Part shown: positions 1-8,051 of the stretch, one piece after another | Layout of the letters: each line of letters begins with the position of its first letter | How positions within the stretch are numbered: position 1 is the stretch's first letter | NCBI GenBank assembly: GCA_964438975.1 | Contig: CAYTMU010000002.1 | Location: forward strand, 152,669-216,668 | Length of the DNA stretch: 64,000 bases | Source of the DNA: Chryseosolibacter sp964438975 | GTDB lineage: Bacteria; Bacteroidota; Bacteroidia; Cytophagales; Cyclobacteriaceae | Direction: 5' to 3' | Program-made: the position numbers and the translations under genes | Notes under the pieces: generated by a model | Seen by the model: only the letters and a program-made list of their open reading frames with translations | Told to the model about the DNA's origin: nothing | Database searches by the model: none

Positions 1-1
1 C

Positions 2-1033
2 GGTCAGGTTCCTGTATCGGTGATCGTTTGTGCCCACGACGAAGCCGAAAACCTTCGGGAGCTGATCCCGCTGCTGCTCGCGCAGGACTACCCCAATTTT
101 GAGGTGGTCATCGTCAACGATCGGTCAAATGATAACACGCTCGACCTTCTCCTCGAAGAGGCTGGCAGAGATCAGCGGTTGCGGATGGTGCACGTGCGGG
201 AAACGCCGCAGCGAGTTGACCCGAAAAAATATGCTATTACGTTGGGTATCAAGGCTGCGACGCACGACTGGTTGCTGTTTACCGATGCGGATTGCCGGCC
301 TTCAGGCACCCGGTGGATACACAGCATGAGTCAGCATTTTGGCGATGAGACGCAATTTGTGCTCGGTTTCTCTCCCTATCTCGCTGCTCCAGGCTTTTTG
401 AACCGATTTATACGCTTTGAAGCAATCCTTACGGCAATTCAGTACTTTGCCTTTGGCTGGATGAAGAACCCTTATATGGGTGTCGGCCGCAATCTTGCGT
501 ACCGGAAGTCGTTGTTTCTTGCCGAGAAGGGCTTCAATAACCTGCTTCCGGTGACGGGAGGAGATGATGACTTGTATGTTAACCTTCACGCGCGCGGGGA
601 TAATACCCGGTTGGAGTTGTCGCCGGAAAGCCAGGTGCTCTCTATACCGGAAAACACCTGGCGCTCGTTCTATCGGCAGAAGGTTCGGCATCTTTCCGTC
701 GGGAAGCGGTACCGGTTCGGGCACCGCATTCTTCTCGGGCTCTTCGGACTCTCCTGGATCGTGGTATGGCCCGTTTGGATTGCTTTGCTGGCGGTCTCCA
801 TAATCCAGGCGAATCCGTCCGTAGTCATGTTCCAACCGGAAACTTATTTGATCCTGGTGCCTTTCGCGCTTCGGTGGATACTGTTACTTTTGCTTTTCCG
901 GTCGATGACCCGGAAGACGTCGCTGGCCTTCTCACTGTGGACTTTGCCAGTCCTGGATTTGGCGTATGCGGTATGCTACCTGCTGGCAGGTCTCGCGGCG
1001 TTAACAACTAAAAGGATTCGATGGAGGAACTGA
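2..1033 (+). CDS. Family 2 glycosyltransferase, membrane-anchored (5' end cut by window)
   Basis: The reading frame is open to the first base of the window (GQVPVSVIVCAHDEAENL), so the true start lies upstream. It has a GT-A fold glycosyltransferase domain: a nucleotide-binding N terminus (VIVNDRS about 30 residues after the first GTG), the DxD-type motif TDADC near residue 90, and the acceptor/base motif GGDDDLYVNL near residue 180. The C terminus carries about three hydrophobic segments (roughly residues 240-330), so it should sit in the inner membrane and transfer a sugar to a lipid or polysaccharide acceptor. The substrate cannot be read. Its last 13 bases overlap the start of the sigma factor gene, so the two are probably co-transcribed. 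Confidence 0.85.
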   Translation, partial: GQVPVSVIVCAHDEAENLRELIPLLLAQDYPNFEVVIVNDRSNDNTLDLLLEEAGRDQRLRMVHVRETPQRVDPKKYAITLGIKAATHDWLLFTDADCRPSGTRWIHSMSQHFGDETQFVLGFSPYLAAPGFLNRFIRFEAILTAIQYFAFGWMKNPYMGVGRNLAYRKSLFLAEKGFNNLLPVTGGDDDLYVNLHARGDNTRLELSPESQVLSIPENTWRSFYRQKVRHLSVGKRYRFGHRILLGLFGLSWIVVWPVWIALLAVSIIQANPSVVMFQPETYLILVPFALRWILLLLLFRSMTRKTSLAFSLWTLPVLDLAYAVCYLLAGLAALTTKRIRWRN

Positions 1034-1629
1034 AACGCGATTTTTCGGATAAGGCTGTTGAAGACTTCCGCCTGATCGACGAAGCTGTCGGTGGCAACGA
1101 CAAAGCTTATGCGAAGTTGTTGCAACGCTACAAGCGGCCGGTTTATCACATGATCCTCAAAATGGTCCGAAACGTCGATGATGCGGAAGACCTGACAATC
1201 GAGTCTTTTGCGAAGGCTTTTCGAAGCCTTCATCGCTTTAAGAAGGATTTTACCTTCAGCACCTGGCTTTTCCGGATTGCAACGAACAATACAATCGACT
1301 TCATCCGGAAAAAGAAGCTCAATACACTGAGTATCGAAAACACTTTCACCGATGACGACGGACAATCGGTTTCAATCGATGTGGAGGATGAAAATTTAAA
1401 TCCACAAGAGGAGGCGATCCGCGTGCAGAAGGCGGAATTGATACAGGTGTTCGTCGATAAGCTGCCGCCGAAATACCAAAAGCTTGTACGGCTGCGCTAC
1501 TTTCACGAACTCTCCTACGAAGAGATCGCCGAGCATCTCGATGCTCCCCTTGGCACGGTGAAGGCACAACTCCATCGTGCGCGGGAATTGATGTTCGAAA
1601 TGGTGAAGAACAAACGGGATCATATCTGA
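1021..1629 (+). CDS. ECF-type RNA polymerase sigma factor
   Basis: This 202-residue sigma-70 family protein contains region 2 (about residues 32-100, with the WLFRIATNNTIDFIRKKK segment that recognises the -10 element) and region 4 (about residues 147-195, with the helix-turn-helix around YEEIAEHLDAPLGTVKAQ). A short acidic linker lies between them and there is no region 1 or 3, which is the ECF layout. No anti-sigma factor is next to it. The gene starts inside the end of the glycosyltransferase gene and ends 11 bases before rsmG, suggesting a three-gene transcript. Bacteroidota often keep a housekeeping-like ECF sigma factor in such contexts. The regulon cannot be inferred. Confidence 0.9.
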   Translation: MEELKRDFSDKAVEDFRLIDEAVGGNDKAYAKLLQRYKRPVYHMILKMVRNVDDAEDLTIESFAKAFRSLHRFKKDFTFSTWLFRIATNNTIDFIRKKKLNTLSIENTFTDDDGQSVSIDVEDENLNPQEEAIRVQKAELIQVFVDKLPPKYQKLVRLRYFHELSYEEIAEHLDAPLGTVKAQLHRARELMFEMVKNKRDHI

Positions 1630-1640
1630 ACTGCCCGGAC

Positions 1641-2270
1641 GTGTCAAGCGCTGAACTCATATTCGGTTATTTTCCCAACCTGACCGATCTTCAAAAAGGG
1701 CAATTCACCAGGCTACAATCGCTGTACGAGGAGTGGAATGCAAAGATCAATGTCATTTCACGAAAGGATATTGACAATCTTTATCTCAATCACGTTCTCC
1801 ATTCACTCGGTATCGCGCGGTTTACGCAATTCAAACCTGAGGCAGATATCCTCGACGTTGGTACGGGTGGGGGGTTCCCCGGTATACCACTGGCTATCTT
1901 GTATCCCGACACGCGGTTTCATCTTGTCGATTCGATCGGGAAAAAGATAACCGTGGTCCAGAATGTAGCTGCCGCGATCGGTCTGAAGAATGTTCGTGCC
2001 GAACAGATCCGCGCTGAGCAAGTCAAGGGCGAATATGATTTTATCGTCAGCCGTGCAGTGACACGGCTGAAGGAGTTTTACGGATGGATCCACAGGAAGG
2101 TAAAGAAGCAATCAGATCACGACGTCTACAACGGAATACTTTATCTCAAGGGGGGTGATCTTACCGAGGAACTCGCTGAGCTGAAAAAGCCGCATCAGGT
2201 GTTTGAGTTAAGTACCGTGTTTTCCGAATCTTTCTTTGAAACGAAGAAGATCGTTTACGTTCCGTTGTGA
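1641..2270 (+). CDS. rsmG: 16S rRNA (guanine527-N7)-methyltransferase RsmG
   Basis: The 209-residue protein matches RsmG (GidB) in length and sequence. The N-terminal helix with WNAKINVISRKD leads into the SAM-binding motif DVGTGGGFPGIPLAIL near residues 70-85, followed by VDSIGKK and the SRAVTRL motif. RsmG uses S-adenosylmethionine to methylate N7 of G527 in 16S rRNA of the small ribosomal subunit. Loss of the enzyme is known to give low-level streptomycin resistance in several bacteria. The gene follows the sigma factor by 11 bases and converges on a PlsC gene 21 bases away, without an evident terminator hairpin. Confidence 0.95.
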   Translation: MSSAELIFGYFPNLTDLQKGQFTRLQSLYEEWNAKINVISRKDIDNLYLNHVLHSLGIARFTQFKPEADILDVGTGGGFPGIPLAILYPDTRFHLVDSIGKKITVVQNVAAAIGLKNVRAEQIRAEQVKGEYDFIVSRAVTRLKEFYGWIHRKVKKQSDHDVYNGILYLKGGDLTEELAELKKPHQVFELSTVFSESFFETKKIVYVPL

Positions 2271-2291
2271 ACCAGCAGGCAAACTGATTTC

Positions 2292-3044
2292 CTAGATGGA
2301 AGGGCTCGGTGCTTTTTCGCGGATCATCGCTGCCATTGTATCAAATGTTTTCTCTTTGAGTGTCCGCACAGCTGCGGTTGTCAAGCCTGTCGTTTGAATC
2401 TCCTCACCGACATAGATACGGATGACGCCCGGTCTGAGGTTGATTGTTCCCGGTGGCATAAGTCGCCCTGCTCCCAGCACCACAATGGGTATGATAGGCT
2501 CTTGTGTGTCGATAGCGATCCGAAATGCACCATCGTGAAAGGGTTGCAATATCTCTTTCGTACGGTTCTGCGTACCTTCTGCAAAAATGAGTATCGATAT
2601 TCCTTTCCGTAAAAAATTCTTCAGCCTGTCGATGCTGCGTTTGCGGCTTTCGGGACTCGATCGGTCGACGATAATTGAGGCGGCGTTCGCGATCCACCCA
2701 AATAATGGAATCTTCAGCAGTTCTTTTTTTGCCAGCGGCCGGAACTGCCCCGGGAGTAACATTGTCAAGCCAGGAATATCGAGAAAAGATGTGTGGTTAC
2801 TGACATAGATATACGCCTGCCCTTTCCGGAAGTTCTCACGCCCGTAAAACCGGTATCGGATAAACGTCAGCTTGCTGAATATCCAGCTCCACAGCCAGAG
2901 AAATGCGTATCCGACCGATCCAAAACGTGGACCGAATGAGAATGGAAGCACGATGAACGGCAGCAACAAGATCATGAAGACGGTGAAGACAAGCCCAACC
3001 CAGATCTTGTATAGAAGACTCAGTAAGGAGTTGATGATTTTCAA
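2292..3044 (-). CDS. 1-acyl-sn-glycerol-3-phosphate acyltransferase (PlsC family), copy A
   Basis: The 250-residue protein has a hydrophobic N terminus (about residues 8-33 and 45-62) and the PlsC/LPLAT signature: the catalytic HX4D motif NHTSFLDIPG, then FAEGTQNR, the phosphate-binding block. Such enzymes acylate lysophosphatidic acid at sn-2 to make phosphatidic acid at the inner membrane. An alternative is ornithine-lipid or another lyso-lipid acylation, because Bacteroidota carry many PlsC paralogues. The start is a TTG, since no in-frame ATG precedes the first membrane segment. It follows gatC by 14 bases and shares its strand with copy B and probably its transcript. Confidence 0.85.
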   Translation of the reverse strand: MKIINSLLSLLYKIWVGLVFTVFMILLLPFIVLPFSFGPRFGSVGYAFLWLWSWIFSKLTFIRYRFYGRENFRKGQAYIYVSNHTSFLDIPGLTMLLPGQFRPLAKKELLKIPLFGWIANAASIIVDRSSPESRKRSIDRLKNFLRKGISILIFAEGTQNRTKEILQPFHDGAFRIAIDTQEPIIPIVVLGAGRLMPPGTINLRPGVIRIYVGEEIQTTGLTTAAVRTLKEKTFDTMAAMIREKAPSPSI

Positions 3045-3058
3045 GAGCCCCCCGTTTG

Positions 3059-3346
3059 TTATTCCAGTACTTTCGGAACACGAAAATAGTCGGCGTCTTT
3101 TTGAGGCGCATGTCGAAGGGCGCGTTCGTGACTGAGATGCTCGCGCACCTCGTCTTCGCGTACTGCATTGATCTCATGCGACATCGTGGTAAGTGGCTCG
3201 ACTCCGTCTGTATTGACTTCTTTGAGTTTCTCCACCCAATTGACGATCTCGGTTATATCCTGCATCATTTTCCCTGCATCCTTTTCGTCAAACTCAAGGC
3301 GCGCGAGATGTGCAATCTTGTCGAGTAGTTCGCGATTAATTTCCAT
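3059..3346 (-). CDS. gatC: Asp-tRNA(Asn)/Glu-tRNA(Gln) amidotransferase subunit C
   Basis: The 95-residue protein carries the GatC pattern: an N-terminal helix INRELLDKIAHLARLEF, a central LKEVNTDGVEPLTTMSHE segment and the C-terminal REDEV and FRVPKVLE blocks. GatC is the small structural subunit of the GatCAB amidotransferase, which converts misacylated Glu-tRNA(Gln) or Asp-tRNA(Asn) to the correct amide. The gatA and gatB genes are not in this window, so the complex is encoded at separate loci. The gene lies between two PlsC acyltransferase genes, with gaps of only 14 bases downstream and 2 upstream, implying co-transcription with lipid-synthesis genes. Confidence 0.95.
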   Translation of the reverse strand: MEINRELLDKIAHLARLEFDEKDAGKMMQDITEIVNWVEKLKEVNTDGVEPLTTMSHEINAVREDEVREHLSHERALRHAPQKDADYFRVPKVLE

Positions 3347-3348
3347 TC

Positions 3349-4074
3349 TTACCCCAGCTGTTTAAATAATTCGTTTTCTATGACACCTCTAACCTTCGCC
3401 TTGAAAACATGGAGTTCCTTCATCGTGTAATCAGACGGATCGATCGGTTCGTGAAAGACTGCTTTCATTGGCTTCCAGTGAAGAAGGAATTTATCCGCGG
3501 GCAAAATTATCCAATTAAAGGGAATCGTAACAGGGACGATGGGGATTTGTTTTTCAATAGCTGCGCGAAAGGCTCCATCCTTGAACGGACCCATTTCAGG
3601 TGAATGTTCCGACACAATTCCTCCTTCGGGGAAGATCACGAGACTTTTACCCTGATCTAGGGCTTGAAGCGATCTGACCATCGTGTTATAGCGGCTCTTT
3701 AGCCGGGCGCGGTCAACGGTGATGTGCAGCCTGCTGTACATAAACCCGAATAGCGGAAGGCGCTTCATGTCATTCTTCCCGACGAATACGGTATCGTGCT
3801 TATTCAAACCCAGTGTGGCGATATCCATATAGGAAAAATGATTCGGACAGAAAATATACTGCTGTGCCGGGTTGAGTTTCTGGCGGTATTCAAGGTGGTA
3901 TGGAATTCCCACCAGGATCAGTAGCAGACGAGCCCACCAACGATTGAATACGCCTACAAGTTGAAACCTCGAAGGGAAGATGATTGGTATTAATAACAGC
4001 GGGAAGACGAGCAGGAAGAGGATACAAAAGATGATCAGGCCATAGGCCGTGTGAAGTCCTCTGAGTAATTTCAT
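3349..4074 (-). CDS. 1-acyl-sn-glycerol-3-phosphate acyltransferase (PlsC family), copy B
   Basis: A second PlsC-like protein of 241 residues. I start it at the ATG of MKLLRGLHTAYGL rather than at an upstream TTG seven codons earlier. Two hydrophobic stretches at the N terminus anchor it in the membrane. The catalytic HX4D motif is NHFSYMDIAT and the second block is FPEGGIVSEH, with Gly-Gly where most family members have Gly-Thr. It is clearly diverged from copy A, so the two probably differ in acyl donor or acceptor. The gene abuts gatC with a two-base gap. Confidence 0.82.
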   Translation of the reverse strand: MKLLRGLHTAYGLIIFCILFLLVFPLLLIPIIFPSRFQLVGVFNRWWARLLLILVGIPYHLEYRQKLNPAQQYIFCPNHFSYMDIATLGLNKHDTVFVGKNDMKRLPLFGFMYSRLHITVDRARLKSRYNTMVRSLQALDQGKSLVIFPEGGIVSEHSPEMGPFKDGAFRAAIEKQIPIVPVTIPFNWIILPADKFLLHWKPMKAVFHEPIDPSDYTMKELHVFKAKVRGVIENELFKQLG

Positions 4075-4177
4075 GATATGCGAGTTTGAGGGCAACCCAG
4101 GCTACACGCCACTTATCTGAGATTTGAAGCTACACATTTTGTCAGCGACGAAAAAACTTTTTGCCTATGTACGAATA

Positions 4178-4732
4178 CTATATACCCTTCAATCGCGCGA
4201 CCTTCAGGATTGCCATGATACTGATGCTGTCGGTGATTTTCCCGTTAAGTACCATGTCCAAAGCTTCCTTCAGTGGCAGTTTCCATACCTTGAGACCGGC
4301 TTCGGTTTCCTCGAGGGCGCTTTCCCCTTCCTTCAGGTTTTCGGCGAGAAAGACGAAGCCCTCTTCATCCGTCACGCTGTTGGAAGTATGGAGGTGAAGG
4401 ATCTCGGTCCACTTTTCGGCGACGAGCCCTGTTTCCTCACGCAGTTCCCGTTGTGCACTAACGAGCGCGTCCTCGCCTCGTGCTCCCCCTCCCTCCGGTA
4501 TCTCCCAATGCCACGCGTTAAGCGTATATCGGTATTGTCCGACGAGCCAGGTATTCATGTCGCTGTCCAGCGGAATGATACCGATGGCCGTGTTCTTGAA
4601 ATGTACTTTGCCGTATATACCGCGTCCGCCGGACGGGTTGATGACCTGGTACTCCGTGATGGCGATCCAGGGATTCTCGTACTTGAGTTCGCCTGATAAG
4701 GTTGTCCACGGATTTTTGGCCTCTTCAGTCAT
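4178..4732 (-). CDS. Nudix hydrolase, ADP-sugar pyrophosphatase type
   Basis: The 184-residue protein contains a complete Nudix box (G-x5-E-x7-R-E-L-x-E-E-x-G-L, near residues 81-103), whose glutamates bind the catalytic magnesium. The preceding WHWEIPEGG and the N-terminal WIAITEYQV segment resemble the ADP-ribose pyrophosphatase branch, which cleaves ADP-ribose to AMP and ribose 5-phosphate. The exact substrate is an inference from these resemblances. The gene is transcribed away from rnhB, and the 93 bases between them hold the rnhB promoter. Confidence 0.85.
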   Translation of the reverse strand: MTEEAKNPWTTLSGELKYENPWIAITEYQVINPSGGRGIYGKVHFKNTAIGIIPLDSDMNTWLVGQYRYTLNAWHWEIPEGGGARGEDALVSAQRELREETGLVAEKWTEILHLHTSNSVTDEEGFVFLAENLKEGESALEETEAGLKVWKLPLKEALDMVLNGKITDSISIMAILKVARLKGI

Positions 4733-4778
4733 ATGTGAATCGTTTTGTTCAAAGTGGTTTTTAAAGCTATCAAATGTT

Positions 4779-4809
4779 TTTGAGTCCTGCCGTGGGAAAA
4801 TTATTTTTG
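4779..4809 (+). promoter_or_regulatory. Bacteroidota-type promoter of rnhB
   Basis: TTTG at 4779-4782 and TATTTTTG at 4802-4809 are separated by 19 bases. This matches the phylum's consensus of a TTTG -33 box, a 19-21 base spacer and a TAnnTTTG -7 box. The predicted start of transcription is about 5 bases further, giving a leader of roughly 10 bases before the rnhB ATG at 4826. Confidence 0.55.
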
Positions 4810-4825
4810 GTCGGAGATTGGTAAT

Positions 4826-5434
4826 ATGCTGAGATCATCTTTTACCCGGGAATTGACGGAAGCTGGCTGTGATGAAGCAGGGCGTGGCTGTCTGGCGGGT
4901 CCTGTTGTGGCCGCAGCGGTGATCTTTCCGAAGCGATATCGCCATAAGCGACTGAATGACTCGAAGCAATTGTGTCGCGAGGAACGTGAGGAACTTCGGT
5001 ATATCATTCAAAAGGATGCAATTGCGTGGGCAGTGGCGGAAGTGGATCACGAGGAGATCGACCGGATTAACATTCTCAATGCGTCGTTCAAGGCAATGCA
5101 CCTGGCGGTTGATCGGTTGAGCGTACGCCCGGAACTTCTCCTGATTGATGGGAATCGATTCCCTCCGTACCAGGATCTCCGGTACGAATGTATCGTCAAG
5201 GGCGACGGCAAGTTCCTATCGATTGCGGCAGCATCCATACTGGCGAAGACACATCGCGATGAGTTGATGGCCAATCTTGCTCAAGAGTTCACCGGGTATG
5301 GTTGGGAAACAAACGTGGGGTATCCCACTGCACAACACCGCGCAGGCATACGCCAGTTGGGAATAACACCCTATCATCGCAGATCATTTACTCTGCTTCC
5401 GGAACAATTGGAGCTTTTCGATGATCACCTGTGA
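4826..5434 (+). CDS. rnhB: Ribonuclease HII
   Basis: The 202-residue protein has the RNase HII hallmarks: AGCDEAGRGCLAGPVVAAAV with the first Asp-Glu catalytic pair, LNDSKQL, LLIDGN for the third acidic residue, and KGDGKFLSIAAASILAKT followed by the HRD aspartate. The enzyme cleaves the RNA strand of RNA-DNA hybrids 5' to single ribonucleotides, starting ribonucleotide excision repair. It has its own promoter and is followed 46 bases later by the NRDE gene. A ribonuclease HI gene is also present at 40775-41236, so the organism has both types. Confidence 0.95.
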   Translation: MLRSSFTRELTEAGCDEAGRGCLAGPVVAAAVIFPKRYRHKRLNDSKQLCREEREELRYIIQKDAIAWAVAEVDHEEIDRINILNASFKAMHLAVDRLSVRPELLLIDGNRFPPYQDLRYECIVKGDGKFLSIAAASILAKTHRDELMANLAQEFTGYGWETNVGYPTAQHRAGIRQLGITPYHRRSFTLLPEQLELFDDHL

Positions 5435-5480
5435 TTTCTTTTGTTTCTTTACATCAGTAATCCATTCTGACTAGCCCTCC

Positions 5481-6245
5481 ATGTGTTTGATCTTCCTTGC
5501 GGTTAGAAGTCATCCCAGGTACAAACTTATCGTTGCTGCTAATCGCGACGAGGCGTATGCACGGCCAACGACTGAAGCGGCATTCTGGTCGGATTATCCG
5601 GATGTTCTTGGTGGACGTGATCTCATCGCGATGGGTACCTGGCTCGGAATGACGCGATGCGGACGTCTGGCAATGGTTACGAACTTCCGTGATATGCGGA
5701 ACATTCGGGAGGAAGCTCCTTCACGTGGCGACCTGGTGAAGAACTTTCTGATCACGGACGGTTCGGGGGAATCGTACTTGCATAGCATCGCCCCTCGTGC
5801 GAAGGAATACAATGGATTCAGCCTCATTGCAGGTTCCGTGAATTCCCTCCACTATCTGTCAAACCACAACAACGGAATTATTCATTTGGATAACGGGCTC
5901 TTCGGACTGAGTAACCACTTGCTGGAGACTCCATGGCCGAAGGTTATAGAAGGCAAACAGAAAATTCAACGTATCCTGGGACAATCCGATATCACCGCAG
6001 AAGAATTGTTTGAAGTGTTGTCGGATGAAACGGTCTCTGCGGATGAGCTGTTGCCTGATACGGGTGTCGGTCTTGACGGCGAGCGATTGTTGTCGCCGGC
6101 GTTCATCAGAAGTGACGCGTACGGCACGCGTTCGTCGACCGTCATTCTTGTCGACTCTGATGATCATGTTTTGTTCAGTGAACGCGTGTTCGACCCGGTA
6201 ACGTCAGCGTTTTCATTTAATACATTTGAATTCCCCATCGCCTAA
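5481..6245 (+). CDS. NRDE (TANGO2-like) family protein
   Basis: The 254-residue protein begins MCLIFLAV and carries the family-defining Asn-Arg-Asp-Glu (AANRDEAYARP) near residue 22, followed by GGRDLIAMGTWLG and the VTNFR block. In eukaryotes the relative TANGO2 is linked to Golgi organisation, lipid metabolism and haem trafficking. The N-terminal cysteine after Met resembles an N-terminal nucleophile hydrolase arrangement, which is an inference. No signal peptide is present, so it should be cytoplasmic. The next gene begins six bases after the stop, indicating an operon with the alpha/beta hydrolase. Confidence 0.85.
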   Translation: MCLIFLAVRSHPRYKLIVAANRDEAYARPTTEAAFWSDYPDVLGGRDLIAMGTWLGMTRCGRLAMVTNFRDMRNIREEAPSRGDLVKNFLITDGSGESYLHSIAPRAKEYNGFSLIAGSVNSLHYLSNHNNGIIHLDNGLFGLSNHLLETPWPKVIEGKQKIQRILGQSDITAEELFEVLSDETVSADELLPDTGVGLDGERLLSPAFIRSDAYGTRSSTVILVDSDDHVLFSERVFDPVTSAFSFNTFEFPIA

Positions 6246-6250
6246 CTACA

Positions 6251-7105
6251 ATGAGCAAGGTTAAAAAGCCAAAGATACCCCCGCTATTGAGATTCGTGCG
6301 TTGGGTCTTTCCTCGGTTGGAGAAGGTGTCCCCCGCACTTGCAAAACGCTTATTCATTACGTTGTTCTTCACGCCGTTGCGGTACCGCGTACCGGAAAAG
6401 GAGAAGGCCGTGGAAAGACAAGCGTCGATGTTCTCGCTGCAGGCGGCGGGCAAACGCATCCAATGCTACGAGTGGGGTGAGGGCCCTGTGGTTGTGCTTG
6501 TCCATGGTTGGGCCGGGCGAGCGACACAGTTTCGCGGGATCATTCCGGCGTTGGTTCGCGCGGGTTTCCGTGTCGTCGGTTTTGATGGTCCTGCGCATGG
6601 ACGCTCAGGAGGGCGCAGGACAACCATCGTGGAGTTCGAGGAGACATTGCGGAACCTGTACGAGAAAACGGGCGTGCCGCAAGGCGTCGTTGCTCATTCA
6701 TTCGGAGGACCGGCTGTCCTATACGCGGCGATGAATGGACTTCGGGTAAACAAGCTTGTGAATATCGCGTCTCCGACAGTGGGTGACGATATCATTGATA
6801 CTTACTTGCGGAACGTTCATGGCTCGCCAGCGATGGGGGACCAGTTCAGAGCCTATATACACGATAAGTTCGGCGTTCCGTTTGATGAGTACTCTGCTTT
6901 GCATATCGTGCAAAAGCTTCCGGAGCCCGTGGATCTCCTTCTTGTGCACGATCGGGACGACATGGAGGTTTCCATCGAAAACGCGATAAGGCTGCAGAAA
7001 AGCTACCCTTCGGCACGTTTGTTTGAAACCACCGGATTAGGGCACACGCGTATCCTCCGGGACGAAAACGTAATTGAAGCTTGCATTGCGTTTCTGAGGG
7101 GGTAA
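6251..7105 (+). CDS. Alpha/beta hydrolase
   Basis: The 284-residue protein has a hydrophobic, basic N terminus (about residues 12-40) and an alpha/beta hydrolase core from about residue 75. LVHGWAGRATQF supplies the oxyanion hole, FDGPAHGRS follows, and VVAHSFGG holds the nucleophile Ser with the first glycine of the usual GxSxG elbow replaced by Ala. LLVHDRDD supplies the likely acid and GLGHTRIL the catalytic His near the C terminus. The substrate is unknown. It follows the NRDE gene with a five-base gap. Confidence 0.85.
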   Translation: MSKVKKPKIPPLLRFVRWVFPRLEKVSPALAKRLFITLFFTPLRYRVPEKEKAVERQASMFSLQAAGKRIQCYEWGEGPVVVLVHGWAGRATQFRGIIPALVRAGFRVVGFDGPAHGRSGGRRTTIVEFEETLRNLYEKTGVPQGVVAHSFGGPAVLYAAMNGLRVNKLVNIASPTVGDDIIDTYLRNVHGSPAMGDQFRAYIHDKFGVPFDEYSALHIVQKLPEPVDLLLVHDRDDMEVSIENAIRLQKSYPSARLFETTGLGHTRILRDENVIEACIAFLRG

Positions 7106-7268
7106 AAGTTCGAAAAACTGTATTTACCTGCAAGTTTTTCAAAAAATTTGACCGAACCTGTTCACCCCGACCCTTTTAACCCGTTAAAGTCTACATCCGA
7201 ATAATGGCCGGCAGGCTTTTTGCGTTTTTACTGCATCTTTGTAATTAATTGGCTAACCGATACGTTCG

Positions 7269-7994
7269 ATGAAAATTATTGAAACCCGCGAAATATCAAA
7301 GGCGTACCACATGGGTAACCAGACTGTTAATGCTCTTCAGTCGATCTCAATTTCCATTGACCGGGGAGAGTACGTAGCATTCATGGGACCTTCCGGTTCC
7401 GGGAAGTCCACTCTCATGAATATCATCGGTTGTCTCGATACCCCGACCTCTGGTACGTATATGCTCAATAATAAGCTTGTGAGCGACATGACGGAGAACG
7501 AGCTCGCGGAGACTCGGAACAAAGAGATCGGCTTTGTGTTTCAGACATTCAACCTGCTGCCACGAGCCTCTGCACTGGAGAATGTCGCGCTTCCGCTGAT
7601 TTATGCGGGATACAATAAGAGTGAGCGAAACGAGATGGCCTTGCACGCGCTTGATAGTGTGGGTCTTGCCGACCGCTCGCATCACCGGCCTAATGAATTG
7701 TCTGGTGGACAACGGCAGCGGGTGGCAATTGCTCGCGCGCTTGTCAACAACCCATCTATCATCCTCGCTGACGAACCGACGGGTAACCTCGATACCAAGA
7801 CATCCTACGACATCATGAACTTGTTCCAGGAGCTTCACGACAGGGGTAACACCATCATCATGGTTACGCACGAGGACGATATCGCGCATTATTCTCACCG
7901 GATCATCCGACTCCGAGATGGTTTGATCGAGTGGGATCGCAGAAACGAACATGTGACGCGCGCCAGCGAACAGGTAGCGCCGACTTCTCACTAA
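7269..7994 (+). CDS. ABC transporter ATP-binding protein, LolD/MacB type
   Basis: The 241-residue protein is a single ABC ATPase domain. Walker A is GPSGSGKST near residues 41-49, the Q loop lies in IGFVFQTFNLLPRASALENV, the signature is LSGGQRQRVAIARAL, Walker B is IILADEPTGNLD, and the switch His is in MVTHEDD. These match the ATPases that power MacB/LolCE-type mechanotransmission permeases or FtsX-like partners. No permease gene is adjacent: the next gene is a cobalamin adenosyltransferase. It must therefore work with a permease encoded elsewhere, possibly LolCE or MacB. A weak CATCTTTG box at 7234-7241 may belong to its promoter. Confidence 0.88.
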   Translation: MKIIETREISKAYHMGNQTVNALQSISISIDRGEYVAFMGPSGSGKSTLMNIIGCLDTPTSGTYMLNNKLVSDMTENELAETRNKEIGFVFQTFNLLPRASALENVALPLIYAGYNKSERNEMALHALDSVGLADRSHHRPNELSGGQRQRVAIARALVNNPSIILADEPTGNLDTKTSYDIMNLFQELHDRGNTIIMVTHEDDIAHYSHRIIRLRDGLIEWDRRNEHVTRASEQVAPTSH

Positions 7995-8039
7995 CAACCA
8001 ATTGCCTGCGCATCTTTCGGGATGTCTCGTGCTGTTCCG

Positions 8040-8047
8040 TATCTTTA
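8040..8047 (+). promoter_or_regulatory. Putative -7 box four bases before a start codon
   Basis: TATCTTTA (one mismatch to TAnnTTTG) ends four bases before the ATG at 8052. The same spacing is seen for xerD, aroQ, prfB and the gene at 39422. If used, transcription would begin at or next to the start codon. Confidence 0.35.
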
Positions 8048-8051
8048 ACTT

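Noticed and set aside
302..835. Minus-strand frame of 177 codons inside the glycosyltransferase gene
   Set aside because: Antisense shadow of a clear GT-A domain.
7120..7145. A/T-rich hairpin (GAAAAACT...AGTTTTTC) after the alpha/beta hydrolase gene
   Set aside because: Weak stem with a long loop and no clear T tract, not enough for a terminator call.
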